Shown: piece after piece, positions 33,490-41,992 of the stretch | How the letters are laid out: each line of letters opens with the position of its first letter | Numbering within the stretch: position 1 is the first letter of the stretch | From: a virus | Length of the DNA: 50,208 nucleotides | Virus record (IMG/VR): IMGVR_UViG_3300031576_000067 | Span: 1 to 50,208 of that record | Direction: 5' to 3' (one strand) | Notes under the pieces: model-generated | The model's input: only the letters and a program-made list of their open reading frames with translations | What the model was told of the DNA's origin: nothing | The model's database searches: none | Made by a program: the position numbers and the translations under genes

Positions 33490-34977
33490 CTATCTCGTTC
33501 TCAGCAGGGACTTCAGCTGTTGATTTACCCGATCCTTGTCTTCAGCTAGCATCGTTAGATACTCATCAATCCCACCAGGACGTTCTGAGCCAAACATGCT
33601 ACCAATGAAGCCGGGCTCAGGAAGGATTGAGCGGTACTGCTCTACGTTGACGTTGCGTTGGTCTTCGGGCAATGCGGCATGACTCTTGTAACGGATGCCA
33701 CGACCGATGACCTGCTCGAGCTTCTCTTTGTTCCAGTGGGGGTCTAGCAGTTGAATCTGCCGTGTTCCCTTCAAGTCTAGTCCTTCGCCACCTGCGCTGG
33801 AAACAAGAAGGGCCCGCAGAATATTATCATTATATTCCCGGACCAGTTTATCCCGTTCCTTCTTCGTTTGCTGTCCCGTAATACGCCCGTAGGGGATCTT
33901 GTCGCGTTGGAGCAAAGCCTCATAGGGGGCAACCCCAGCATCTAGGAAGTTGGAGTAGATGAGGGCTTTGTGTGCAGGGTTAGCCGAAAGACTGTCTTTG
34001 AAGCGTTGGAACGCAGTTTGGATCTTGGGGGAAAGTTCAGCGGCTTGTGCGGGGGTGAGACTCTCGTCAAAACCACCCGGGCTTACCGAGATTTGCCGTC
34101 CACCTGTCAAGAAGGCATTGAGATTCTTGAGCTCAGAGCGTGACGGAGGAAGGTTCTGCTTAATCTTGTATTGAACCCATGCCGGGGCTTGTCCTAGGAC
34201 AGCATTATACAGGTCGAGCTGTTTGCCTCCGAGAGGAACATCAATGGTTTCGTCTTTCCGCGTGGGAAAGTCGGTTTGTTCGTTCTCGTGGTAATCAACC
34301 CACTGTTCAAGTGTACGCTTGAGCTTCTCCTGATTGACGAGCGTGCTTTTAGCCCCTGGGCGAATCCCTCGGATGTTGGATGCCCACCACCCCGGATTGA
34401 TCTCTTCCCGATCCATATACCCAGCTTCAAAGTCAGCTAGGTTGTCTGGCAGAAGCTTTTGTCCTGCGGCAAGGTTGACGAGGTTGCCAAGGTCAGCTGG
34501 GTTGTTATAGAGCGGAGTTCCCGTAAGGAACAACTTCTTAAGAGCCGGGGACCGCTTGATGATTTGCTGTGATTTGGTCCCAGGAGTACGGAGGCGGTGC
34601 GCTTCGTCTACGATCAACATGTCCCCTAGAGGAATCTCCCCCGATACAGCTGCGCGCTGCAAGGAAGAGATATCGTAGTCAGCCCGGGGCTTTTCTACGT
34701 GTTTTGCAATCTCCTTCAGGTAGTTACTCTGAAGAGAAGCTGGAACGACTACCGAAGTGTCCAGCCCTAGGGCTTCTGCTGCTGCGATACTGCTGAGTGT
34801 CTTTCCTGAACCAAGCCCGTGGGCAACCACGAGGCCTGGCTGCTTGAGGATGCGGTCAACTACTCGCTTCTGATGAGGCTTGAGCTGGGAGATGATCCGT
34901 GCTTGCTTAAGGAGTTCCTCGGTGAAGCCATCTTGATATGCCCTATCGGTTCTCATTGAAGTATTCACGAGCCCCAT
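33490..34977 (-). CDS. SF2 (SNF2-type) helicase with the recurrent N-terminal signature
   Basis: 495 residues from the ATG at 34977 (GAGGGG nine bases upstream); Met at 34956 is possible. Residues 11-27 read DRAYQDGFTEELLKQAR, the recurrent signature. Then: LKPHQKRVV (Q-like motif), Walker A AHGLGSGKT (about 52-60), DEAH (about 124-127), LTGTPLYNN (motif III), and in the C-terminal lobe ALIYSNFLD, SSAGGEGLDLKG and QVIGRGIRYKSH (motif VI). It should be an ATP-driven DNA translocase acting on duplex DNA or on bound proteins. The signature on an enzyme suggests it is packaged in the virion and delivered with the genome (inference). Confidence 0.85.
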   Translation of the reverse strand: MGLVNTSMRTDRAYQDGFTEELLKQARIISQLKPHQKRVVDRILKQPGLVVAHGLGSGKTLSSIAAAEALGLDTSVVVPASLQSNYLKEIAKHVEKPRADYDISSLQRAAVSGEIPLGDMLIVDEAHRLRTPGTKSQQIIKRSPALKKLFLTGTPLYNNPADLGNLVNLAAGQKLLPDNLADFEAGYMDREEINPGWWASNIRGIRPGAKSTLVNQEKLKRTLEQWVDYHENEQTDFPTRKDETIDVPLGGKQLDLYNAVLGQAPAWVQYKIKQNLPPSRSELKNLNAFLTGGRQISVSPGGFDESLTPAQAAELSPKIQTAFQRFKDSLSANPAHKALIYSNFLDAGVAPYEALLQRDKIPYGRITGQQTKKERDKLVREYNDNILRALLVSSAGGEGLDLKGTRQIQLLDPHWNKEKLEQVIGRGIRYKSHAALPEDQRNVNVEQYRSILPEPGFIGSMFGSERPGGIDEYLTMLAEDKDRVNQQLKSLLRTR

Positions 34978-35234
34978 GTCGGATTGCCCCTCGACCTGCG
35001 CCTCGGGCTAATGCTTTAACAAGGAGTGCGGTGAGCAGCAGACCACCCCATCCCAATACCCTTCCAGGGAATGCCACTTGTCGGCTCTTCGGGAAGGAGG
35101 CCTTCATCATCTAGTTGAAGACCCGTCTGGGCCTGTAAAGCGAGGCGAGCCTTCTCATCTCTTTGCTTTTGAGTTAGCTGGGCCACCTTCACGAGAGTCT
35201 CGTTGAAAGCCTCTTGGAAAGCTTGGTGGTCCAT
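34943..35234 (-). pseudogene. Signature-bearing membrane protein, interrupted by a +1 frameshift
   Basis: The zero frame starts DHQAFQEAFNETLVKVAQ (recurrent signature) and stops after 72 codons at 35016 with the tail GWSAAHRTPC. One base removed from GGGG near 35045 switches the frame into GGLLLTALLVKALARGAGRG, a convincing hydrophobic/basic segment that runs on to a stop at 34943, overlapping the helicase start by 35 bases. That continuation matches the layout of sibling proteins, so the original product was probably about 96 residues. It could be a real mutation, a programmed +1 shift, or a homopolymer sequencing error. The typing as pseudogene is provisional. Confidence 0.55.
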
Positions 35235-35237
35235 GTT

Positions 35238-35628
35238 TTACACACCCCCGTTAGCTAGAAGCTTTGCCTGACGGTTCTTCTCGCGAGTATGCCGGGCTTT
35301 CTCCCGCCAACGTTTATGCATCCCTTGTGGGCCTGTGCCCATGGCATCGTCTGCCCAATAGCCGAGGGCAGCCCCAAGGAGTCCTCCGGGTACGGAACCT
35401 GCGGCCGGATCGAGCCCTTGCCCGGAAGCTAGTACTCCGCCCCCGAAGCTTCCTCCGAGAGCACCTAGAGCAGTACCCACAGGAAACATCCGGGGCAAGC
35501 ATCTTCATGTTGCTCCAGACGCCGGCAGCCTTTACGAGAGCCTCAGGTTCGACACCGTAAGCTACGGCGGCTTCCGAGAAGCCCTCCCAGAAAGGGTGGG
35601 AGTTCGTGTCTTGTCCGTAGGGTAACAT
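35238..35628 (-). pseudogene. Signature-bearing glycine-zipper protein, interrupted by a +1 frameshift
   Basis: The frame from the ATG at 35628 begins with NSHPFWEGFSEAAVAYGVEP then ALVKAAG (long signature) and turns into Arg/Cys-rich nonsense after MKMLAPD. The +1 frame continues FPVGTALGALGGSFGGGVLA, a glycine zipper, then a basic tail (RWREKARHTREKNRQAKLL) with stop at 35238. Dropping one C from CCCC near 35495 joins the two into one sensible protein of about 129 residues. The same type of lesion occurs in the next gene. True mutation, programmed shift and sequencing error are all possible. Confidence 0.58.
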
Positions 35629-35637
35629 TAGTTGTTA

Positions 35638-36144
35638 CTAGCGACCGTAAAGTGCTTTAAGCACAGCGTTTTCCTCAGGGTCTTGACCTTGGAATCCAGA
35701 TGGGGTTGTAAAGTCTTCCCCTTCGGCACGTCCTACGGGAAAGCCTTCTAGTTCTGGGTCGGGGGCTTCGCTGTGTTGTCCTCGGGCCATCTCTGCATCC
35801 ACCGTAGCCTTAAGGGGGTCGGGAACTCTTTCGTCACCCCCACCACCACCCAGCAATGCTATGATCTCGGGCGACAGGCCACCGAGTCCGCCTAGTGCTG
35901 CCCCGCCGAGACCAGCCTTCCATGGGCTCTTCATCCCCATGAGCTTGCCTCCGCCGTAGCCGGCTAGACCACCGACGCCTGCTCCGATGCCCGCACGGGC
36001 GCCGGGAGACAGGCTTCCGGCTGCGTCCATGACATCCTGCATGCTGAGGGCTTGCTTCCAGAGCGCACCTACCTCAGCTTGCTTGGTGATGCCCCGACGC
36101 ATGCACTGCTCGGCGAAACCTTCGAACACACCTTGTGGAATCAT
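35638..36144 (-). CDS. Signature-bearing PW/glycine-zipper protein
   Basis: 168 residues. The N-terminus GVFEGFAEQCMRRGITKQAE is the long signature, nearly identical in pattern to the internal one of the 672-residue protein. Then comes SLSPGARAGIGAGVGGLAGY, followed by KSPWKAGLGGAALGGLGG (PW + glycine zipper). The C-terminal third is acidic and soluble (PDPELEGFPVGRAEGEDFTT). A clear example of the family: signature, zipper pair, then variable tail. Confidence 0.66.
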   Translation of the reverse strand: MIPQGVFEGFAEQCMRRGITKQAEVGALWKQALSMQDVMDAAGSLSPGARAGIGAGVGGLAGYGGGKLMGMKSPWKAGLGGAALGGLGGLSPEIIALLGGGGGDERVPDPLKATVDAEMARGQHSEAPDPELEGFPVGRAEGEDFTTPSGFQGQDPEENAVLKALYGR

Positions 36145-36159
36145 CGATCATTCTCCGGG

Positions 36160-36711
36160 TTATCGGCACGTTACGCCGTAAGCAGGCTTGATGCCTGGGA
36201 CTTGGTCCAGCTTCGAGCCCTGTGCAAGCTGCTGGTCGAGAAGTAACTTGTAGACCTTGGTCAACTCAGTGTGCTTCTCATTGAGGGTCTTCAGCTGTGC
36301 ATAGAGATCATCGAACTCGCGACGCTTCTCATCAGCCAGGAAGCGGATAGCCCCTGTGTTGGCATTGAGTTGTTCGGCAGACGTTGGAAGGATTTGCTTC
36401 AGGGCGTATACCTCTTTCACAAGGTTGCCCACGGGGTACGTCTTCTGAGTTGCAACGACATCACGAAGGTAATCAAGGAGTTGACCTGCGTCCTTCTCCT
36501 TGAACTCCACCATGAGGTAGTGGATCAGGTCTTCAACCTGCATCTTCTCGATGGCTTTGCCTCTGCGAGCCGACACACGGCGCACCAGAGACATCAGCAT
36601 CCAGATTCCCGCACGTACTACAAACAGAGCCGATGCAGAGATACCCACGGCCTGGAGACCAAGCTCAAGCTGGGGGTACGCTGCCACGAACTCTCCGAAG
36701 AACTCGAGCAT
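36160..36711 (-). CDS. Membrane-anchored coiled-coil protein
   Basis: 183 residues from the ATG at 36711, with GGAGG eight bases upstream. A longer frame extends into the previous gene and is not favoured. One hydrophobic segment (VGISASALFVVRAGIWMLMS, about residues 22-41) is followed by a basic stop and a long charged helical domain (LRDVVATQKTYPVGNLVKEV, then FDDLYAQLKTLNEKHTELTK). It looks like an inner-membrane-anchored coiled coil. The 80 bases upstream hold a possible GC-rich hairpin but no clear promoter. Confidence 0.55.
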   Translation of the reverse strand: MLEFFGEFVAAYPQLELGLQAVGISASALFVVRAGIWMLMSLVRRVSARRGKAIEKMQVEDLIHYLMVEFKEKDAGQLLDYLRDVVATQKTYPVGNLVKEVYALKQILPTSAEQLNANTGAIRFLADEKRREFDDLYAQLKTLNEKHTELTKVYKLLLDQQLAQGSKLDQVPGIKPAYGVTCR

Positions 36712-36791
36712 GGCATAAGCCTCCACGGCAATACGAAAGGCGACCTTCCCATGAGGGTCGTCAAGAAGATCTGGTTTGACTGTTTTAAACG

Positions 36792-37079
36792 CTAAATCGC
36801 GTACTGATCGGTCGTCCCGACATTTGTCCGGTTCGGGTCCCCAGGAAGGCCATAGGCGTCTCGCTCGATTACCTTGGTCGATGCCGTCTGCCATGGTTGT
36901 TTCCCCTTATCCCGCGAGATCTCTTCAGCATCTTCGATAGTCTTATCTAATGCCGGCTCCGGGGGTGGAGCAAGCGCGATCTTTAACATGTCAAGCATCA
37001 CATCGTCGTTAGTGATACCCATATCATAACACTGTTTGACGAATGCAGTTAAATACTGGTGCTTCTTTGTGCGGTTCAC
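36792..37079 (-). CDS. Signature-bearing small protein
   Basis: 95 residues. The N-terminus HQYLTAFVKQCYDMGITNDD then LDMLKIALAP is the long form of the recurrent signature (F-x-K-Q-C, then G-I, then K-I-A). The tail is acidic and soluble with no zipper (DAEEISRDKGKQPWQTASTK). It overlaps the stop of the upstream signature gene by four bases (ATGA type). Confidence 0.6.
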   Translation of the reverse strand: MNRTKKHQYLTAFVKQCYDMGITNDDVMLDMLKIALAPPPEPALDKTIEDAEEISRDKGKQPWQTASTKVIERDAYGLPGDPNRTNVGTTDQYAI

Positions 37080-37588
37080 TTGGCAACTCCTCCTGCAGCC
37101 CCGTTCTTTGCTGCGGTTGAGAGAGCACTTTCCGCCTTGCGCAAGTCATAGCCTGCGGAAGGATCTGTGAAGTACTTGCTGAGCCCAGCTAGGGCGGGTT
37201 GTCCGAAGCGCTCTCCTAGGTAGCCTAAGCCACCTGCGCCGACCATCGCTCCTAGCCACGGTGCATTAAACAGCTTCTTCCCTAGCATCCCACCAAGCAT
37301 ACCTCCGAGGCCTACTCCTGCACCCATTCCTGTGAAGCGCTTGGGGAGGTCAACGATGCCTGTATCAAAGAAGTCACGTACACTGGCCATCTCAAGGGGC
37401 CGCTTACGGAAGTGGTCGGTACCTTCTAGGGGGTTGACAGCAAGAGCTTGCTTGGTCATCGGGGAGAAGTCCCCGGAAATCTCTGCAATCGCCATTGTCC
37501 ATGCGATGCGGTCAGGGTTAATAACCCCCCACGCGGCACATTTCTCAATGAACCCTAAACGAGCGGCGTGGAGGGAAATGTCACTCAT
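37076..37588 (-). CDS. Signature-bearing PW/glycine-zipper protein
   Basis: 170 residues from the ATG at 37588. An upstream GTG at 37609 is the alternative. The opening ISLHAARLGFIEKCAAWGVI matches the long signature, with further helix (PDRIAWTMAIAEIS). The zipper region includes GAGVGLGGMLGGMLGKKLF, then NAPWLGAMVGAGGLGYLGER, a clear PW module. The C-terminus is helical (LRKAESALSTAAKNGAAGG). It follows the family layout. Confidence 0.62.
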   Translation of the reverse strand: MSDISLHAARLGFIEKCAAWGVINPDRIAWTMAIAEISGDFSPMTKQALAVNPLEGTDHFRKRPLEMASVRDFFDTGIVDLPKRFTGMGAGVGLGGMLGGMLGKKLFNAPWLGAMVGAGGLGYLGERFGQPALAGLSKYFTDPSAGYDLRKAESALSTAAKNGAAGGVAK

Positions 37589-37598
37589 GCTCGCGGCC

Positions 37599-38135
37599 TT
37601 AGTAGGCACCCTGCATCTGGTAGTACTGAGCCATCGCTGGATCCATCATCATTGAGGGGTCCATACCTGGGTCTTGAATACCGTACATGGATAGGTCCGG
37701 ATAGGATTGCATCACCTCCTCAGGAGGTTGTACGAGGCCGCCATCCGGGCTTTGGCCTCCAAGAAGACCGAGGCGATGGGCCCCATAAAGCCCTGCCCCT
37801 GTGAGTCCAGCACCAGCGAGCGCGCTACCGCCCATGGCTGTCATGGGGTTTTCCTGCGCGTATCCTCGCAAGGCATCCATTGCTTGGCTCCACATCCCCT
37901 CCTGTGCTTGCTTGTTAAGACCAGCATGGTCGAGAAGCGCGAAGAAGCCATCTCGATATCCTCGAGCCTCAGCTGTCTTGCGCATAAACTGCGTGTCTTG
38001 CATCTTGTCTACCCCTTGTGTAGAAGACTTCTCATCCTTGGGGGACTGCTTTGCAATCTTTTTGTAGTCATAGTCAGCATCACGAGATGCAGGCATCTGC
38101 AGTGAAGCTGCTAGCTTAAGTAGTTGTTCCCGCAT
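37599..38135 (-). CDS. Signature-bearing zipper protein with Met/Pro-rich tail
   Basis: 178 residues. The N-terminus REQLLKLAASLQMPA has the short LLxLA variant. A charged region (DADYDYKKIAKQSPKDE) precedes the full signature at about residues 59-78: GYRDGFFALLDHAGLNKQAQ. Then comes ENPMTAMGGSALAGAGLTGA (NP-type glycine zipper) and a tail rich in Met, Asp and Pro (DPGMDPSMMMDPAMAQYYQM). It therefore appears to have a leader placed ahead of the signature. Confidence 0.6.
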   Translation of the reverse strand: MREQLLKLAASLQMPASRDADYDYKKIAKQSPKDEKSSTQGVDKMQDTQFMRKTAEARGYRDGFFALLDHAGLNKQAQEGMWSQAMDALRGYAQENPMTAMGGSALAGAGLTGAGLYGAHRLGLLGGQSPDGGLVQPPEEVMQSYPDLSMYGIQDPGMDPSMMMDPAMAQYYQMQGAY

Positions 38136-38146
38136 GGGGCTTACCT

Positions 38147-38455
38147 TTAGACCTTGGTGTCTGGTACGAGCTGATCGATGAACACGATGTCTAGCTTGTT
38201 GGGCGCTTTAGGACGAAGTTCTTTCTTAGTCCCAGCAAACTCTTGTGCCTTCATCCACGGCTTGTACTGCAAGTATATAGTACGCCACTGTTGGTGCTGA
38301 CGGGGGTCACGCTTGCAAAGCGTGCAGACTAGCGTGGAGGTCATCCAATTCTCGATGACGACACCATGATCGAAGGTTCCCCGGAATCCTACGGTATGTC
38401 GTCCGAATAGTGTGCCGCATACGCCACACGGTTGAAGATCATCTTCATGGACCAC
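38147..38455 (-). CDS. Zinc-ribbon-like small protein
   Basis: 102 residues from a GTG at 38455. It contains two CxxC pairs, CGVCG and CTLCK, about 30 residues apart, the spacing expected of a zinc ribbon. A Tyr/Lys-rich region follows (TIYLQYKPWMKAQEFAGTKK) and then a soluble C-terminus. It does not carry the signature. A nucleic-acid or protein-binding zinc module is likely, with unknown partner. Confidence 0.6.
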   Translation of the reverse strand: MVHEDDLQPCGVCGTLFGRHTVGFRGTFDHGVVIENWMTSTLVCTLCKRDPRQHQQWRTIYLQYKPWMKAQEFAGTKKELRPKAPNKLDIVFIDQLVPDTKV

Positions 38456-38505
38456 GTGAGTTCCCCTATGTAAGAAGGACGGGGAGGTGCGTTTTACAAG
38501 AGGGT

Positions 38506-38796
38506 TTACCTGTTATGAGCTAAAAGCATCTTTCTGCGTAGTTCCTGTTGTTCCTTGAGTGCCTTCATGGCTCTCTCGCGTTCGATGAGTTGATCTCCCA
38601 GATCTGCTAGCTGAGGGAGTTGTCCTGTGAGTGCTGGGGCGGCGAAGCTCAGGGCAAACCCCAGAGGACCGTTCCCGTACATATTCTGCATCTTGTGCTG
38701 AGACAGCTCGTATGCTGCGCGCTTCACGAAGGACTCTGAACAGCCTACAGCCTGTAGTGCTCCGCAGAACCCCTCTAGATACGCTTGATCCTCCAT
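38506..38796 (-). CDS. Signature-bearing small protein
   Basis: 96 residues. The N-terminus EDQAYLEGFCGALQAVGCSE then FVKRAAYELS is the long signature. A short hydrophobic stretch (GPLGFALSFAAPALTG) is followed by a basic helix (QLIERERAMKALKEQQELRR). It is among the shortest complete members of the family. A gap of about 50 bases follows before the next gene, with no terminator that I can see. Confidence 0.62.
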   Translation of the reverse strand: MEDQAYLEGFCGALQAVGCSESFVKRAAYELSQHKMQNMYGNGPLGFALSFAAPALTGQLPQLADLGDQLIERERAMKALKEQQELRRKMLLAHNR

Positions 38797-38801
38797 CTTG
38801 A

Positions 38802-39209
38802 TTAGCCGAAGTAGACCAGGGTGCCACTGAAGGCGTCAGAGCCCAAGTCTACCACGAAGGCCGTGAGGTCCGAGTGCTTGATGCTGGGGGAAGTGAGAAC
38901 AGTCCCGAGGTCATCTACAAGCTGAATCAGAGGGTAAGCTCCGATGTCATGCGCTACGGTAACTTTCCCAACCACATTGTCAAGAACCACACGGTAGATC
39001 TTGCCTTCCTTAGGAGGAACCTTATCAACATGCAGCATACCTGACACAGAAATGTGACCGTCACCCAATGCAGATAGCACCGAGGGGTGCCGACGCTGTG
39101 ACTCAGGCAGATGCATGGAAGCACCTGGGGCTAAGCGTACGCCTACCTTCGAGACAGCTGGGAGAGGAAGGAAGACTTCGCGATCTAGTCGAAGATTCGT
39201 TACGTGCAC
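38802..39209 (-). CDS. Small beta-rich virion protein
   Basis: 135 residues from a GTG at 39209. Beta-strand-rich sequence without charge clusters (REVFLPLPAVSKVGVRLAPG, then KIYRVVLDNVVGKVTVAHDI, then FSGTLVYFG) suggests a jelly-roll or similar particle protein. It lacks the signature. It may be a fibre, decoration or tail component. No specific family was recognised. Confidence 0.5.
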   Translation of the reverse strand: MHVTNLRLDREVFLPLPAVSKVGVRLAPGASMHLPESQRRHPSVLSALGDGHISVSGMLHVDKVPPKEGKIYRVVLDNVVGKVTVAHDIGAYPLIQLVDDLGTVLTSPSIKHSDLTAFVVDLGSDAFSGTLVYFG

Positions 39210-39261
39210 GAGAAAACGCCTCAGTAGAGTTCTTTAGTAGTTTACAATATTGAGTTGCTGT

Positions 39262-41019
39262 TTACCGCCACATCGGACCAGAGGGGCGACCTTGTGGAGT
39301 AAGGGAATATGGTCCTACATCTCCTTCGGTTGGTGGGTTGACGAGCAAGGAAGGGCGGAACGGCATACTGTTCTGCTGCTGAAACACGGAAGGGGTAAGC
39401 ATGCGTGCGGGAGGCCGCTCGTTCATCGGTACGTCGGTGTTCCCGAAGGACATCTGTGACTTCTCAAGAGGAGAAGCTGGCTGCATGCTCTGACGGGTCA
39501 TGAATGGGCCTAGGGACATGCCAGGGTCCATGCTGGGGTTCTGAGAAGAAGGCTGGAACATGCCAGGGTCTTGGCTTTGGGGCATCCCCATATCTGCTTC
39601 CCACTGCTTACGTGCGAAGCTCCCTGCAGGATCGTCTTCGCCCCTCCGATACTCCATCGTTTGCATCCCACCTGCACTTCTAGGCTTCCGCCCTTGGGCC
39701 AGCATTTTTCGAAGCTCTGCCATCCACCCCTGTTGCTGTCCAAGGGGGAGTTGTCCGGCTCCACGCATAGGCGCAGGAAGATTAGCTGGACTGGCTTGAG
39801 CAGAGGGTGCCTGGGGTGCGCCTTGGGCTAACTTGAGCATAGCCCGATACAGGGACGATTGCTTCCGCATCTGTGGAGCTTGGGCGACGCTCGAGGGTGC
39901 TGCGGCAACCGTTGCTGGAGCTCGTGCGGGTGCTTGCTCTTGCACACCTTTTTGTCCCCAAGGTGTTGCGTTTTCACGCATCTGGCCCCACATCTTTTGA
40001 TTCTCTGCTTCTTGTGATGACATCTGTTGCTGGGCCTGCGTAGCTTGCTGAGAGCCTGGGGCGTATTCCTGACGCTGTCCTTGTGGCGTGTACTCAACCA
40101 TTGAAGGTTGAATCTTCGGGTTTACTTTAGCAAACTCAGCCATCCGCTTAGGATCATGCTGGTTCATGAGGATATATGCTTGTTCGTCTTCAGAAAGCCC
40201 AGGCTGACGTGCTGTTTGTGACCAGTCCTGCTTGTATCGGGGCTGTTGCGCAACCTGCTGCTGGTATTGCTGGGAAACCGCTTCTTGGGTACCGGGGGCT
40301 GCCTGTCCTTGAATAGGTTTGGCAAGATTGGGGTCTTCCTTAGTCAACCCTGTCATCAAGGCGGCACCCTGATATGTAGCTGGATCTGCTGCGATGCTAC
40401 CAACTTGTGCGATAGCACCTAAAGGCTTGTCCATATACGGATCGGTTTGGGCCCACCACTTATCCACCCCTGTTTTGCCTCGTCCAGCTGCTGCAGACTG
40501 TTCTGTTAGACGGCCAAGATAAGGATTCTTGGTGTCGTTAAACAGTGCATGTGCTGCGCCTACCGCAAGGTTCTGCCGAGGATCCTCATTACGGGGATCA
40601 ATCTCGTTGAACATGTTGTAGGCAGTTATTCCTGCAGTAACTGGTGCGAATGCTTTGCTTCCGGCGCTCCATACAGGTGCAGCTTGCGCAAGAAGAGGTG
40701 CGGCCACACGGCCTACTGCAGCAGAAGCTCGAGGAGCTAACTGCTGAACCCCCTGCAATACCCTTTGTCCCGTACTAACCCCCCCAGGGGTAGCCCGAGC
40801 AAGAGGTGCTGCACCTCTCACTAGGCCTTTCGCCCCTTGGTACATTTTCTTTCCCTTCTGGACAGCCTTGTTTGCAGCTTCTGCGCGGTCCCAAACGTCT
40901 AAGGCGTCCCCCCCTGCAGCCATTGCATTCGAATCAAACTCCGACTCCTGATCCTGTACTGGAGGGACGGCCCTGAGTTGAGCTAGCTTGAGAAGCTGAA
41001 GGATATCGAAGGGTGTCAT
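39262..41019 (-). CDS. Ala/Gln/Pro-rich virion protein related to the next upstream gene
   Basis: 585 residues. The N-terminus PFDILQLLKLAQLRAVPPVQ has the LLKLA variant of the signature. A helical Gly/Ala-rich region follows (KMYQGAKGLVRGAAPLARAT, then AGITAYNMFNEIDPRNEDPR), then a long Gln/Pro/Met-rich disordered region (SQQYQQQVAQQPRYKQDWSQ). The opening and composition resemble the protein at 41024-41992, so the two are probably paralogues. Likely internal or head-associated, since it directly follows the portal module. Confidence 0.52.
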   Translation of the reverse strand: MTPFDILQLLKLAQLRAVPPVQDQESEFDSNAMAAGGDALDVWDRAEAANKAVQKGKKMYQGAKGLVRGAAPLARATPGGVSTGQRVLQGVQQLAPRASAAVGRVAAPLLAQAAPVWSAGSKAFAPVTAGITAYNMFNEIDPRNEDPRQNLAVGAAHALFNDTKNPYLGRLTEQSAAAGRGKTGVDKWWAQTDPYMDKPLGAIAQVGSIAADPATYQGAALMTGLTKEDPNLAKPIQGQAAPGTQEAVSQQYQQQVAQQPRYKQDWSQTARQPGLSEDEQAYILMNQHDPKRMAEFAKVNPKIQPSMVEYTPQGQRQEYAPGSQQATQAQQQMSSQEAENQKMWGQMRENATPWGQKGVQEQAPARAPATVAAAPSSVAQAPQMRKQSSLYRAMLKLAQGAPQAPSAQASPANLPAPMRGAGQLPLGQQQGWMAELRKMLAQGRKPRSAGGMQTMEYRRGEDDPAGSFARKQWEADMGMPQSQDPGMFQPSSQNPSMDPGMSLGPFMTRQSMQPASPLEKSQMSFGNTDVPMNERPPARMLTPSVFQQQNSMPFRPSLLVNPPTEGDVGPYSLTPQGRPSGPMWR

Positions 41020-41023
41020 GGCG

Positions 41024-41992
41024 TTAGCGGAACATTAGGGGTTGTTGTGGTGACGGCTGCTGAGCTACTTGTTGCTGTTGGGGTGCACCCCGACCGCGTT
41101 GAAGCATTTGTTCAACAGCCCGCGGATCGTATTGCTTTCCGGTTTCCCATGGAGGAAGTGGATCGGGCCCTTCTTGGGAAATACGCATCTGCTGCAAATC
41201 ATTCCAGTGAGAAAGGTCTTCGTTAGTGTATGTCCCGCGGGCCATACGATCATTGTAGTTATTCTCGTCATAGTTCAGGTCTTGCTCGAAGGTGTACTCC
41301 CCCCGAGGGGCAGGTCTTTTCCAGTACTCCTGCTGTGCTTGAGTAGGTCCGGACGCGGTATCTGCAATCCTCGTACTCGCGGCATCTATCCCCGTTGACA
41401 CAGTCTGTGGAATATTTGCTATATTTCCTACCATGCCTAGAACGTCGCCGGAATTATAAGCCTGTTGAAACTCTCGTATATCTCTACGTGCATTTGGATT
41501 TACACCGGTTCGACCAGTAGCAGCCTGGTGAAAACCTAAACCCATATGTTTGGACGGATCGGTGGCCATTTGCAGCTGACCCCCACGTCCCCGCTGTACG
41601 GGCATATTGGCGACTGCTGCATCAACTCCTGCCATAACCGGTATAGATAATACTTTTCCCAGTCCTTTACCTGCCATCCACATGCCACGTCCGAGCGTGG
41701 GCAAACCTGCCCGGACAAGAGGAGGCGCAGCAGCTCGAGCGGTTTGCGCAGCAGCTGCCCCAAGCCGTCCCAGGGGAGGTACTACTTTAGCAACCCAAGG
41801 AGCTGCTTTTGCAGCTACTCCCGCCAACATTTTTCCCGTTTTTGCCTCATGCAGAGCGTGTTGTACCTCCCCTGCTGCCTCAGGTATTTGAGCGAATAAG
41901 TTAGGTTCTTCGGCCGGCATACCAGGAGGCACAACCTGAGCCAACTTCACCAAGGCCCGCAGCAGTAGCGCGCGGTCGAACTCTTTAGCCAT
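41024..41992 (-). CDS. Ala/Pro-rich virion protein, probable paralogue of the 585-residue neighbour
   Basis: 322 residues. The start AKEFDRALLLRALVKLAQVV shares the LLxxLxKLAQ pattern and VPP with its neighbour. A helical Ala-rich region with Pro breaks follows (AAAAQTARAAAPPLVRAGLP), then a glycine-rich basic region and an acidic, Asn/Tyr-rich stretch (FEQDLNYDENNYNDRMARGT), ending Gln-rich. The ATG overlaps the portal stop (TAATG), so it is translated with the portal. Confidence 0.52.
   Translation of the reverse strand: MAKEFDRALLLRALVKLAQVVPPGMPAEEPNLFAQIPEAAGEVQHALHEAKTGKMLAGVAAKAAPWVAKVVPPLGRLGAAAAQTARAAAPPLVRAGLPTLGRGMWMAGKGLGKVLSIPVMAGVDAAVANMPVQRGRGGQLQMATDPSKHMGLGFHQAATGRTGVNPNARRDIREFQQAYNSGDVLGMVGNIANIPQTVSTGIDAASTRIADTASGPTQAQQEYWKRPAPRGEYTFEQDLNYDENNYNDRMARGTYTNEDLSHWNDLQQMRISQEGPDPLPPWETGKQYDPRAVEQMLQRGRGAPQQQQVAQQPSPQQPLMFR

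Noticed and set aside
36712-36791. Possible promoter (TTGACG) before the membrane coiled-coil gene
   Set aside because: No -10 element at the right distance. Only a loose CGACC/GGTCG hairpin is present.
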